Source of the DNA: Competibacteraceae bacterium UBA2792
GTDB taxonomy: Bacteria > Pseudomonadota > Gammaproteobacteria > Competibacterales > Competibacteraceae
Length of the DNA: 20,226 bases
Assembly: GCA_002352125.1 (NCBI GenBank)
Contig: DEHU01000149.1
Span: 1-20,226 of the forward strand
Direction: 5' to 3'
Shown here: piece after piece, positions 1 through 8,326 of the stretch
How the letters are laid out: each line of letters starts with the position of its first letter
Position numbering within the stretch: the first letter of the stretch is position 1
Notes under the pieces: model-generated
Database searches by the model: none
Told to the model about the DNA's origin: nothing
The model's input: only the letters and a program-made list of their open reading frames with translations
Position numbers and translations under genes: made by a program

Positions 1-2351
1 CGGTTGATGACGAAAATCAGCACGGTTGCCAGCAGCAAGCCGGTCGGTAGCGCCAGCAGACCGGTGGCGGCGCCCATAAAACCGGTCTGCAATGATACCA
101 GCCCGCCGATTTCGCCAGCGGTCATACCGGTGGCGCGCAGCACCGCAAATTCCCGCGCCCGCTCCAGTTGCAGGGCCAGCAGCGCGCTCAGCACGCCGAC
201 GACCGCCACCAGGATCGCCAGCAGCCGCAGCACGTTGGTGATCGTGAACGTGCGATCGAAGATTTCCAGCGTGATGTTCTGAAGGTCGCGGTTGGGGCGG
301 ATCACGAGCGGTTGAATGGTGCTGAACCGTTCTTGCAAACGTTCGCGCAAGGCGATCAAGTTTTCTCCAGGCGCCGCAAAGATCGCTGCCGAACTGACCG
401 CCGCGTCGCGCCAGTATCGCTGGTAGCCAGAGCGATGCAGCAAAATTCGGCCGTGCTCGGAGCCGTAATCCAAGAACACGCCGGCGATCGTGAAAGCGTG
501 CGATCCGTCAGCGGTCGGCAGTTCTATCCGATCACCGCTTTTGAGTTGCCGCCGGTACGCCAGCGGTTCGGAAACCAGGATTGACTCGCCGGCTTGAAAT
601 GCCCGCCAAGCCAGACTCGAATCGCCATCGATCAGGTGGTACCCCGCTTGCGAGGCGGGGGCAAGTTCGACGGCCATCAGTTGGACGGGCCGGCCGTCAA
701 ATTCGACCGTCGTCCGCCTATAAGTGGAGATCGCCGCGACGCCAGGCGTGTCGCGCAACGCCGCCAGCGCTGCCGGCTGTACGGTCGTCGAACGGTCTTC
801 ACCTTCGACGGCGGGCGGGGCGATGTACAAATCGGCACTCAGCAGGTCTTTGATCCAGATCGCTACCCCGCCCCGAAAGCTGTCTACCATCACTCCCACA
901 CCGACCGTAGTGGCAAACGCTACCATCAATGCCGCGACCGCGATACCGGTACGGCTGAGATGGCGCGCGATATCGCGATTGGCCATGCGCGCCAGCAATC
1001 CCAACCGGACGCACAACGGTTCGTTCAGGCGGGTGAGGCCAACCACGGCAGACGGGGTGAACAAAGCGCAACCGAGAGCCAGCGAGAACAGACCGATAAA
1101 GCCGACCGCCAACGAATCGGAGACCATTAAAACCACTCCACCGCCGGCAAGCAGAATCGATCCAGCCATCGCCAGCCGGGGCAGGGCGATTCGCCAGCGA
1201 GTTTCCAGATGAGCGCGGCTTAATACGGTCCAAAGGCGCGCGTTCGCTGCTTCTCGCGCGGGCCACCAGGCAGCGATCAACGTTGCCAGTAACCCCAATG
1301 CCGCTCCTTTCGCCAGCGACCACGGATCGACGAAGAATTCTCGAACGCTCAGCACATAGTACAGATCGTTGATGGTGCGGGTGACTAAATGCACCAGTCC
1401 GGAGCCGAGCCACAATCCCAATAGTCCGCCTAGCAGAGTACCTGCCAGACCGAGCAGCAACGCTTCGGCCAGCACGCCGGCGAACAATTCTCTGCGACTG
1501 ACCCCCAGTGCCCGCAATGTTCCTAGCAGAGTTCGACGTTGCACCACGGCAAAGGCCGTAGCGTTGTAGATCAGGAACATGCCGACTAGCAGCGCGAGCA
1601 GGCTCATCGCTGTCAAATTGAGCGAAAAGGCGGCGCTGAGATCTTGCATGGATCGATTGCGTTGCTCAGGATTTTCCAGCCGTAAATCCGGCGGTAGCCA
1701 AGCTTGCAGTTCGGCGGTCAGCCGTTCGCCGGCGAGACCGTCCGGTAGAATTAAATCGATGTGAGTCAGTTTTCCGGCGCGGCCTAGTAATGCTTGCGCG
1801 GTGCTGATGTCGGTGACGATCAACCCCTCCAGTTCGGGACTGTCGAAGGTGCCGGCACGTTTCAGGGTGAAACGTCGCTCGCCGCGCTGAAGCGTGATGG
1901 ATTCGCCCACGGCGTGCGGCAATAGAGCCGCATCGGGGCTCAAAAGCAGTGCTCGTAGATCGAAACGACGGCCAGTGATGTCGGCGGCTGGGTCGCGGAA
2001 CGGTCCTTCCGCGAAAAGGTCGATGCCGAGGATTTGCAGTAGTTGACCGGGCTGATCGGCGCGCGGTAGATAACCGGTCACCACGGGAGCAGCGGGCCGA
2101 AGGCCGCGTTCGACCCGCAATCGTGCGTACAGCTTTTCGGGAATGCCCTGGTGGCCGCCGACGATGCGGTGAGTGGCGTGACCGGTGACTCGGTTGGTGG
2201 CCAGCTCGAAGCTTCGGCGAGCGCTAGCGTTGGCTAAATCTACCGCCACCACCACCGCTACCCCGAGGGCGATACCGAGAATGGACAGCCCCAGTTGCCA
2301 GGGGTGCCGCAACGGATATCGCAATAAAGCCCGCCAGAGCAACGGCGTCAC
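1..2351 (-). CDS. ABC transporter permease, FtsX/MacB-like (3' end outside window)
   Basis: This is the membrane part of an ABC exporter paired with the ATPase just upstream. Reading the minus strand from a GTG at 2351 gives about 783 open codons to the window edge without a stop. An N-terminal membrane helix (around LGLSILGIALGVAVVVAVDL) is followed by a large periplasmic domain. A first FtsX block has three hydrophobic segments and the motif TLRALGVSRREL. A second periplasmic domain follows, and then a second FtsX block with the matching motif FAVLRATGMTAGEI near the left edge. That duplicated FtsX layout is typical of 800-residue permeases that work on lipids, lipoproteins or peptides at the outer leaflet of the inner membrane. 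The GTG start overlaps the ATPase stop (GTGA), with GAGAG a few bases upstream, so the two are probably translationally coupled. The substrate is unknown; an AttH/CrtC-like lipocalin gene often follows such pairs but would lie outside this window. Confidence 0.85.
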   Translation of the reverse strand, partial: MTPLLWRALLRYPLRHPWQLGLSILGIALGVAVVVAVDLANASARRSFELATNRVTGHATHRIVGGHQGIPEKLYARLRVERGLRPAAPVVTGYLPRADQPGQLLQILGIDLFAEGPFRDPAADITGRRFDLRALLLSPDAALLPHAVGESITLQRGERRFTLKRAGTFDSPELEGLIVTDISTAQALLGRAGKLTHIDLILPDGLAGERLTAELQAWLPPDLRLENPEQRNRSMQDLSAAFSLNLTAMSLLALLVGMFLIYNATAFAVVQRRTLLGTLRALGVSRRELFAGVLAEALLLGLAGTLLGGLLGLWLGSGLVHLVTRTINDLYYVLSVREFFVDPWSLAKGAALGLLATLIAAWWPAREAANARLWTVLSRAHLETRWRIALPRLAMAGSILLAGGGVVLMVSDSLAVGFIGLFSLALGCALFTPSAVVGLTRLNEPLCVRLGLLARMANRDIARHLSRTGIAVAALMVAFATTVGVGVMVDSFRGGVAIWIKDLLSADLYIAPPAVEGEDRSTTVQPAALAALRDTPGVAAISTYRRTTVEFDGRPVQLMAVELAPASQAGYHLIDGDSSLAWRAFQAGESILVSEPLAYRRQLKSGDRIELPTADGSHAFTIAGVFLDYGSEHGRILLHRSGYQRYWRDAAVSSAAIFAAPGENLIALRERLQERFSTIQPLVIRPNRDLQNITLEIFDRTFTITNVLRLLAILVAVVGVLSALLALQLERAREFAVLRATGMTAGEIGGLVSLQTGFMGAATGLLALPTGLLLATVLIFVIN

Positions 2352-3049
2352 GACGCGATCTCTCGGATGCGCCCTGCTTCCAGATACAGCACCCGGTCGG
2401 CGCGAGCAGCTACTTCCTGACTATGGGTTACCACGATGATGGTGGTTCCGATCCGCCGATGCAGGCTTAGCAGTAGATCCAGAATGTGTTCCCCGGTTGC
2501 GGCATCCAGATTGCCTGTTGGTTCATCCGCCAATAGCAAAGAGGGGCGATGTATCAGCGCCCGCACGATGGCCAACCGCTGCTGTTCGCCGCCGGACAGC
2601 CGTTCGGGGAAGCTGTTTCGGCGGTCGCCCAAACCGACGTTATCCAGTAATTCCAGCGCTTGGTCGCGCTGCTTTGATATGATCGACCCGTTTAGTTCAA
2701 GTGGCAGTAGCAAATTTTCCTCGACGGTCAAGGTCGGGATCAGATTGAAGAACTGAAACACGAGGCCGATGTGGCGACGGCGAAAGCGGGTGCGCTCAAC
2801 CTCGTTCATAGAGGTTATAATTTGACCATCGATGCGAATCGATCCGGCATCGGGTAGATCGATACCGCCGAGCAAGTTGAGCAGAGTAGACTTGCCACAG
2901 CCAGATCGACCTAGCAGAGCGACGAGCTCGCCCCGACCGACATCCAGGCTCAAGTCGGCGAAGATGATCCGCTGGTCGTCGCCTTCGGTGTAACGTTTGC
3001 GCAGACCGCGTATCGCTACGAAAGCTGTCGATGGGTTGTCAATTTTCAT
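2348..3049 (-). CDS. ABC transporter ATP-binding protein, LolD/MacB family
   Basis: This cytoplasmic ATPase (233 aa, normal family length) energises the downstream FtsX-type permease. All nucleotide-binding motifs are visible in order: Walker A GRSGCGKST near residue 48, Q-loop in VFQFFNLIPTLTVEENLLLPL, signature LSGGEQQRLAIVRAL, Walker B LLLADEPTGNLD, and the H-loop histidine in VVTHS. The Q-loop sequence FNLIPTLTVEEN and the short length place it in the LolD/MacB/FtsE group (ABC-type mechanotransmission or lipoprotein-release exporters) rather than importers. The ATG at 3049 has no strong Shine-Dalgarno sequence, so the exact start is slightly uncertain. It is transcribed away from the exopolysaccharide operon, with a 226-bp shared upstream region. 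The family call is certain; the substrate is not known. Confidence 0.93.
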   Translation of the reverse strand: MKIDNPSTAFVAIRGLRKRYTEGDDQRIIFADLSLDVGRGELVALLGRSGCGKSTLLNLLGGIDLPDAGSIRIDGQIITSMNEVERTRFRRRHIGLVFQFFNLIPTLTVEENLLLPLELNGSIISKQRDQALELLDNVGLGDRRNSFPERLSGGEQQRLAIVRALIHRPSLLLADEPTGNLDAATGEHILDLLLSLHRRIGTTIIVVTHSQEVAARADRVLYLEAGRIREIAS

Positions 3050-3092
3050 TGCAGCTATAGACTGGAGAATGTGCCAGCCGCTACGATAACTT

Positions 3093-3108
3093 TATATCGT
3101 TATATCGT
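3093..3108. repeat. 8-bp tandem direct repeat in divergent upstream region
   Basis: TATATCGT occurs twice back to back in the AT-rich part of the 226-bp gap between the divergent ABC ATPase and polysaccharide export genes. An imperfect inverted copy (ACGATAAC) lies just before it at 3083-3090. It could be a regulator site or part of a promoter for either direction. I found no convincing -35/-10 pair, so its function is only a guess. Nothing else recognisable was seen in this gap. Confidence 0.5.
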
Positions 3109-3275
3109 TGCTTGTTTGCTGGTGAAACAATGACCCCGACGCGCTGGTCGGAGTTTCGTGTTCCGGGTATTTGCCGGTCTAGCGGCATACGGGCAGAACA
3201 TGAAGTTGAGCCGGACTGGATCGTAGTACCGTGCGATACCGGAATAATCTTCAATGGCATGGGGAGTGGTGGCGG

Positions 3276-3983
3276 ATGCAAAAGCTTGGGATGTTGGGAA
3301 AATGGGCCAATATCGGAGTAATGATGGCGCTCGCGCTCGCGCTGGGGGCCTGTGCCAGTGGTGGCGGCCAGCAAGGTTTGCCGCCATCGACTAACTATGC
3401 TTCCCAAACCGCTTCGCCAGAGACCTATAACTATCAGATAGGACCAGGCGACCAATTGCAAATTTTTGTCTGGCGCAACCCTGAAGTCTCGCAGACCGTT
3501 ACCGTTCGCCCGGACGGCAAGATCACGACTCCGTTGGTAGAGGATTTGCAAGCCGGCGGCAAAACGCCTAACCAACTGGCTCGCGACTTGGAAAAGGCGC
3601 TAGAAACTTACATCCGTCAGCCTATCGTTACTGTGATCGTCGCGAGTGGAATCGGACCCTACAGTGAGCAAATCCGCGTGATCGGGCAAATAGCTGGATC
3701 ACAACAAACCGGCGGAGGAGGGGGGGGCCAAACCGGTGGAGGAACTGGCCCGCAAGCGCGAGCGATCGCTTACCGACAAAAGATGACCCTGTTAGACGTA
3801 ATGATCGCGGTCGGTGGTTTGAGCGAGTTCGCTGCTGGCAACAAGACCAAGGTAGTTCGGGTGGTGGATGGTAAACAAAAAGAGTATGAGGTTCGCCTGG
3901 ATGATTTGCTCAATGGAGATATCACCGCCAATGTGGATATGCTGCCAGGCGATATTCTAATCATTCCCGAATCTTGGTTCTAG
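3276..3983 (+). CDS. XrtA-type polysaccharide export lipoprotein (Wza/GumB-like)
   Basis: This outer-membrane polysaccharide export protein would form the exit pore for the exopolysaccharide made by the XrtA (exosortase A/PEP-CTERM) system. The 235-aa product starts with a lipoprotein signal, hydrophobic segment VMMALALALGAC, lipobox LGAC with Cys26. A Poly_export domain follows (residues 51-122, with YQIGPGDQLQIFVW and VRPDGKITTPLV), then an SLBB-type region (IRVIGQI to the C-terminus). The ATG at 3276 was preferred over the one at 3231 because GGAG lies nine bases upstream and because the signal peptide then begins correctly. Oddity: residues 141-159 are an inserted glycine-rich loop with QTGGG repeats, splitting the SLBB region where relatives usually run straight on to YRQKMTLLDVMIAVGGL; its DNA holds a run of eight G. 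It is the first gene of a five-gene operon. Confidence 0.92.
   Translation: MQKLGMLGKWANIGVMMALALALGACASGGGQQGLPPSTNYASQTASPETYNYQIGPGDQLQIFVWRNPEVSQTVTVRPDGKITTPLVEDLQAGGKTPNQLARDLEKALETYIRQPIVTVIVASGIGPYSEQIRVIGQIAGSQQTGGGGGGQTGGGTGPQARAIAYRQKMTLLDVMIAVGGLSEFAAGNKTKVVRVVDGKQKEYEVRLDDLLNGDITANVDMLPGDILIIPESWF
3720..3727 (+). repeat. Eight-G homopolymer tract inside the export gene
   Basis: A run of eight consecutive G lies inside the glycine-rich insertion of the polysaccharide export gene, flanked by two similar copies of AAACCGG(C/T)GGAGGA. A change of one base by slippage would frameshift the protein after about residue 150 and remove the second half of the SLBB region. The tract is visible directly; phase variation is a hypothesis. 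Confidence 0.6.
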
Positions 3984-4015
3984 GTGGATGGTTTTTCGGG
4001 AATGGAGAATCGAAT

Positions 4016-5566
4016 ATGAATGATCTTCTCGAACAGATACTGGGTTATCTGCGCGGTGTCTGGCGTAATCGCTGGTATGCGATGGGTTGTGCGTGGCTAA
4101 TTTGTGTGATTGGCTGGGTAGTAGTTTTCAAGTTGCCCGATCAGTATGAAGTTTCGGCAAGGGTGTTCGTGGATACCCAAACTATTCTTCGGCCTCTCTT
4201 GCAGGGTCTGGCGGTAGAGGTCAACCCAGATACCCAAGTGAATTTGATCATGAAGACTTTGTTTACTCGCCCGAATTTGGAACAAATTGCCGAGGAAGCT
4301 GGTTTGGGTAGTCGGGCCAAGGAATCTGAAGCAATGGATCGATTGCTCGATGATTTGCAAAGCAGGATAAATTTAGTAAATTCCGGCAGAGAAAGGGAAA
4401 ATCTATACACGATCACTTATAATGGCCGCGATCCCCAGAGTGCCAAACAAGTAGCCCAATCAGCTTTAAATATTTTCGAAAGAAAGCTGGTCGGTGGTAG
4501 CCGCGAAGACTCTAAAGTCGCCCAGCGTTTTCTGGATGAACAGATTGCCGAGTACGAAATTCGGCTGAGCGAGGCCGAGAGTCGTCTCAAGAATTTCAAA
4601 ATTAAAAATGCGGGCCGGATGCCTTCGGAAGGCCAGACCTATAATGCTCGTATACAACAGCTGAGGGCCGACCTGTCAACTGTCCAGTTGGAGCTTACCC
4701 AAGCGGAAAATCGTCGTAACTCTTTGCGGCAACAGCTCGATGGAGCTTTACAGCAACAGCTTAAAGGAGATGGCGAAATAGTTGTTTTACCAATCGATCA
4801 ACGTATCCAGAGTTTAGAGCAGAACCTCGATGAGCTGTTGATTAAATTTACCGAGAAGCATCCAGATGTCAGCATACTAAGGAAAACAATCGCGGATCTC
4901 AAAAAACAAAGAGAGCAAGATCGCGTGCGGTATGTAGCTAGTCTTGCCGAGAGTAGCGGCAATTCGCGAGGTCAGAGCGTCAGTACTGTCTATCAACAGC
5001 TTAAAATCAAATCAGCCGAGGAAGAAGCAAATATAGCCTCGCTTCGGACGAGGGCTGATGAATACACGAGAAGGTATGAGGAGCTACAGGCGCAAGTTAA
5101 CACTCTTCCCCAGATTGAAGCCGAACTGGCAGCGTTGAATCGAGACTACGAGGTTAACCGTGGTCAATATGATCAACTGCTAGCGCGTCGGGAATCAGCG
5201 CGGTTATCAGAAGAGGCCGAAAGATCTCAAGAAGACGTTCGCTTCAAAGTTGTCGATCCACCTCGGGTGCCTATTAAGCCAACTGGACCTAAGCGGTTGT
5301 TGTTGATGACTGTTGTGCTGGGCGCAGGCTTAAGTGCCGGAATAGCGTTGGCGTTTTTAATCACGCAGCTTTGGCCGACTCTCGACAGTCGACGTAGCCT
5401 TGCGCAGATTGCGGATATCCCGGTATTTGGCAGTGTTGGCGCGGTTTTGTCGCCGGCAGCCTTGCTTCGCGAACGGCGGTCTGTGATCGCCTACAGCTCC
5501 CTAGGTGGAACTTTATTATTGATATATGCTGGTCTGGTTATCGTGCAAGAGGTTGGGTTCTTATGA
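4016..5566 (+). CDS. XrtA system polysaccharide chain-length determinant (Wzz/GumC-like)
   Basis: This inner-membrane polysaccharide co-polymerase sets chain length and links the cytoplasmic kinase to the outer-membrane exporter. The 516-aa protein has a first membrane helix at residues 21-39, a Wzz-type N-terminal domain (FVDTQTILRPLLQGLAVEV), and a long periplasmic coiled coil rich in E, Q, R and L (about residues 165-410). The proline-rich PPRVPIKPTGPKR precedes a second membrane helix near residues 427-450, and another hydrophobic segment lies close to the C-terminus. Two closing hydrophobic segments and no fused kinase fit the PEP-CTERM chain-length family. The start at 4016 was chosen over the one at 3974 because GGAG sits eight bases upstream and the extension would overlap the previous gene. 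The gap to the export gene is 32 bp. Base composition is visibly more AT-rich than in the flanking T6SS genes. Confidence 0.93.
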   Translation: MNDLLEQILGYLRGVWRNRWYAMGCAWLICVIGWVVVFKLPDQYEVSARVFVDTQTILRPLLQGLAVEVNPDTQVNLIMKTLFTRPNLEQIAEEAGLGSRAKESEAMDRLLDDLQSRINLVNSGRERENLYTITYNGRDPQSAKQVAQSALNIFERKLVGGSREDSKVAQRFLDEQIAEYEIRLSEAESRLKNFKIKNAGRMPSEGQTYNARIQQLRADLSTVQLELTQAENRRNSLRQQLDGALQQQLKGDGEIVVLPIDQRIQSLEQNLDELLIKFTEKHPDVSILRKTIADLKKQREQDRVRYVASLAESSGNSRGQSVSTVYQQLKIKSAEEEANIASLRTRADEYTRRYEELQAQVNTLPQIEAELAALNRDYEVNRGQYDQLLARRESARLSEEAERSQEDVRFKVVDPPRVPIKPTGPKRLLLMTVVLGAGLSAGIALAFLITQLWPTLDSRRSLAQIADIPVFGSVGAVLSPAALLRERRSVIAYSSLGGTLLLIYAGLVIVQEVGFL

Positions 5567-5593
5567 TTATTTTGGTCTGGCCCTGGGGGCGCG

Positions 5594-6535
5594 ATGATGG
5601 ATAGCATTGAGAAAGCTATGTCGAGCCGGTCACCCGGCCCGACCGTATCGCCGCCGGTGGCGACAGCCCGCGCTTTCCCTCCGAAGGGCGACCTGATCGA
5701 GCGGACCGCCAACATCGCTGTCGAGCCATCCAGCGTCCACACAGATGCATCGACAGCTACCAAGCGTACTCAACGGTCGGTTACGCTGGATCTGGAGCAG
5801 ATTCGCGCCGCAGGCTTGTTGGTGCCCGATACCCAGCGTAGCCGAATTAAAGAAGAGTATCGTTATATTAAGCGCCCTTTGCTCATGAACGTTGATGGTA
5901 AGGGCGCAACAACCACCGATCGCGCTAATTTGATTGTTGTAACGAGCGCCCGTCCTGGTGAGGGTAAAACCTTTACGGCCTGTAACTTGGCTTTGAGCAT
6001 CGCTGCCGAGCGGAATCGCACGGTTTTGCTGGTAGATGCCGATGTTTTGAAGCCTTCCGTGACGAAAATACTAGGATTTGAGGCAGAACGTGGTTTGGTA
6101 GATTTTTTGATTGATGATCAATTGGAGTTGGCCGACGTGCTGGTCAATACCAGCATGCCATCCTTGACGATATTACCGGCTGGTAGTGCTCATCATTTAT
6201 CCGCAGAATTGTTAGCCAGCGATAACATGCGCCGGCTGACTATCGAGATGAGCCGGCGCTACCCAGATCGTATCGTTATCTTCGATTCGCCGCCTCTGTT
6301 GGCCACGACCGAGGCCGGAATATTGGCTAACCTCATGGGGCAAGTGGTCATGGTCGTTGCGGCCGGACGGACTCTTCGGTCTCAAATCAAGACAGCTTTA
6401 TCGATGCTTGATCCAAATCAAATCGTTGGATTCGTGTTGAACAAGACTCGCGATTTTCTTGTTTCCAATTACTATGGGCAAGATCGTGTTTATGGGTATG
6501 CTTATGGTGGTGAGGCGGATTCTGAAGTTCGATGA
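5594..6535 (+). CDS. XrtA-associated tyrosine autokinase (BY-kinase)
   Basis: This cytoplasmic bacterial tyrosine kinase acts with the chain-length determinant and controls polymer assembly by cycles of autophosphorylation. In the 313-aa product the first 70 residues are polar and probably disordered. Walker A is SARPGEGKTF (about residues 116-125), Walker A' is LLVDADVLKPS and Walker B is IVIFDSPPLL, the three motifs that define BY-kinases within the ParA/MinD fold. The C-terminus carries the expected tyrosine cluster (SNYYGQDRVYGYAYGG, five tyrosines), the substrate of autophosphorylation. Two adjacent ATG codons open the frame and either could be used; a G-rich stretch lies just upstream. 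It follows the chain-length gene by 27 bp in the same operon. Gene order (export, chain length, kinase) matches known XrtA loci. Confidence 0.93.
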   Translation: MMDSIEKAMSSRSPGPTVSPPVATARAFPPKGDLIERTANIAVEPSSVHTDASTATKRTQRSVTLDLEQIRAAGLLVPDTQRSRIKEEYRYIKRPLLMNVDGKGATTTDRANLIVVTSARPGEGKTFTACNLALSIAAERNRTVLLVDADVLKPSVTKILGFEAERGLVDFLIDDQLELADVLVNTSMPSLTILPAGSAHHLSAELLASDNMRRLTIEMSRRYPDRIVIFDSPPLLATTEAGILANLMGQVVMVVAAGRTLRSQIKTALSMLDPNQIVGFVLNKTRDFLVSNYYGQDRVYGYAYGGEADSEVR

Positions 6536-6571
6536 TCTCATTGAATAAGCAGGTGATACCGGAATGCAAGA

Positions 6572-8320
6572 ATGAAATCTATTAGTTACCAGTATTTCGG
6601 GATAAAGGCTCGAACTGCAATACCATGGTGGCCGTTTGTTCTAGGAGTGCTATTGATAAGCTTCTGTTCTCTGTGCTGGACGCAGGAGACTGGTAGCGGG
6701 CCAGGCGGGTGGCAGATAATTCCTAGGATCAGCGTTGGTACCACTTACTCGGATAATATTGGTTTGGTACCCGCCGATCAAGCCGAGGATGATTTGGTTC
6801 TACAAGTAGATCCAGGTATTTCCGTGCGTAAGCGGGGTAGTCGTCTCGATCTCCGCTTGGATTACACCGCACAAGGATTGCTATATACCAATAATGGGGA
6901 TGCCAACAAGATTAACAATCAGTTACAAACATTTGGAACTGCTAAGCTTTATCAGGATAACCTGTTTTTGGATGCATATGGCTCGATTTCGCAGGTGCCA
7001 GTCAGCTCCAATGGCCGAGCAGATGCTGGTAATTTGGGATCGGCTAGTGGAATATTCTCTGGTCTATCGTTTTTGAATAACTTTAATCTTGGATTACCCA
7101 ACGCTACGGAACTGTTTAGCCCAATTGGTATTTTTAGCGATATAGCGCTCACCGATAATCAAGCGACCGCGAATCGCTTTGGTATCAGTCCGTATTGGCG
7201 CCAGAATTTTGGAGGTTGGGCTGAAGTATTATTGCGTTATCGCTATGATGATATTTTTTACGACCAAGACGATACGGGTGATGAGCAGCAAGCTGGTGGA
7301 CAAAGCAATGTTTCTGATAGCCAAATTAACGAAATCAATTTGAATTTGACTAGTGGTCGTCAATTTAGTACGTTGAAGTGGAACCTTAATTATTTTTATC
7401 AACTACAAAAACAGGATAACCAAACGGATAGCAATGCGATAGGTAACGACGATGACCGGCAGGAAAATGTGGTAGGCCAGCTAACTTATCGGTTGGATAA
7501 ACGGTGGAATCTACTGGCGGAAGCTGGCTACGAGAATAATCAGGTGGCTGGGTTCGAAAATGGCCGTAATGGTGCATACTGGGGTTTAGGCACGATCTGG
7601 ACGCCAAATCGTTTTATCGAAATGAAAGGATTATATGGTCCGGATATTAACGAAATTGCCCTGCGCTGGAATCCATCCGCCCGCACTAACTTGCAGGTTA
7701 GCCGTCGCGATCAAAGTCTTGGAGTCGATCCAGGAGTGCACTGGCAGGGATCGTTCAACCACCGGACCCGCCATAGTACCTGGTCGGTTACTTACACTGA
7801 CGAAGTGACCAACGAACAGCAACTGCTTGGTAGCAATCTACTCGGCGTGAGCCCCAATGGCCAGCCACTTCCTTTGGACGGCCAAGGTCAAGTCGTGGTT
7901 TCCGAGGGACAGTTCGGTTTAACCAACCAGAATTTCCGTCGCAAGCGTTTTGACGCCGGGGTCACCTATCAGCGCGGCCTAACCGGCTTATCTATTAATG
8001 CTTTCAACGAAGATCGCGAGGGCCAAGACGTTACGTCCAACGAAACTACCTATGGTGCTAGCGCGCTTTGGACTTGGCGGCTCGCGCCGCGTACCGCCTC
8101 TTTTCTTGGTACTGGTTGGGAGCACGACGATTTGGGTGAAGACCAATTGGGCGAAGCTCAGGAAAACGATTATTGGGTATCCGTCGTAGGATTAGCGCGG
8201 GTGTTCACCCCGGATGCAGGTGGCTTGATCAGCTATCGCTACTACCGAAACGACGCCGATCCTGCTGAGCAAGGATTTCGCGAAAATCGGTTCAACGTTC
8301 GTTTTAACGTGAAATTTTGA
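6572..8320 (+). CDS. XrtA/PEP-CTERM-associated outer-membrane beta-barrel protein
   Basis: This 582-aa protein is probably an outer-membrane barrel of the family annotated as 'uncharacterised, PEP-CTERM system associated', found between the kinase and ATPase genes of XrtA loci. The N-terminus is a long signal-like segment (hydrophobic residues 18-36, FVLGVLLISFCSLCW). The rest alternates polar and aromatic residues in short strands, with repeated N/D/Q-rich turns, and ends in FNVRFNVKF with a terminal phenylalanine, as expected for a BAM-inserted barrel. It may take part in polymer passage or anchoring at the outer membrane; no catalytic motif is visible. The first third is strikingly AT-rich. 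It starts 36 bp after the kinase stop and ends only six bases before the next gene. The family placement rests on context and layout; its biochemical role is unknown. Confidence 0.85.
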   Translation: MKSISYQYFGIKARTAIPWWPFVLGVLLISFCSLCWTQETGSGPGGWQIIPRISVGTTYSDNIGLVPADQAEDDLVLQVDPGISVRKRGSRLDLRLDYTAQGLLYTNNGDANKINNQLQTFGTAKLYQDNLFLDAYGSISQVPVSSNGRADAGNLGSASGIFSGLSFLNNFNLGLPNATELFSPIGIFSDIALTDNQATANRFGISPYWRQNFGGWAEVLLRYRYDDIFYDQDDTGDEQQAGGQSNVSDSQINEINLNLTSGRQFSTLKWNLNYFYQLQKQDNQTDSNAIGNDDDRQENVVGQLTYRLDKRWNLLAEAGYENNQVAGFENGRNGAYWGLGTIWTPNRFIEMKGLYGPDINEIALRWNPSARTNLQVSRRDQSLGVDPGVHWQGSFNHRTRHSTWSVTYTDEVTNEQQLLGSNLLGVSPNGQPLPLDGQGQVVVSEGQFGLTNQNFRRKRFDAGVTYQRGLTGLSINAFNEDREGQDVTSNETTYGASALWTWRLAPRTASFLGTGWEHDDLGEDQLGEAQENDYWVSVVGLARVFTPDAGGLISYRYYRNDADPAEQGFRENRFNVRFNVKF

Positions 8321-8326
8321 ACCCGT

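Noticed and set aside
640..665. CCCCGC/GCGGGG hairpin
   Set aside because: It lies in the middle of the permease coding frame, which remains open through it, and has no T tract. A terminator or mobile element is not supported.
799..1413. 204-aa minus-strand frame inside the ABC permease
   Set aside because: It is Arg/Ser-rich out-of-frame sequence overlapping a clear FtsX-type coding frame on the same strand.
3255..3275. Possible sigma-54 promoter (TGGCA...) just before the export gene
   Set aside because: The -12 element is absent at the right spacing, and the site would overlap the ribosome binding site.
3081..3575. 164-aa minus-strand frame between the ABC ATPase and the export gene
   Set aside because: It runs antisense through the export lipoprotein's signal peptide and domain. 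No recognisable features or ribosome binding site.
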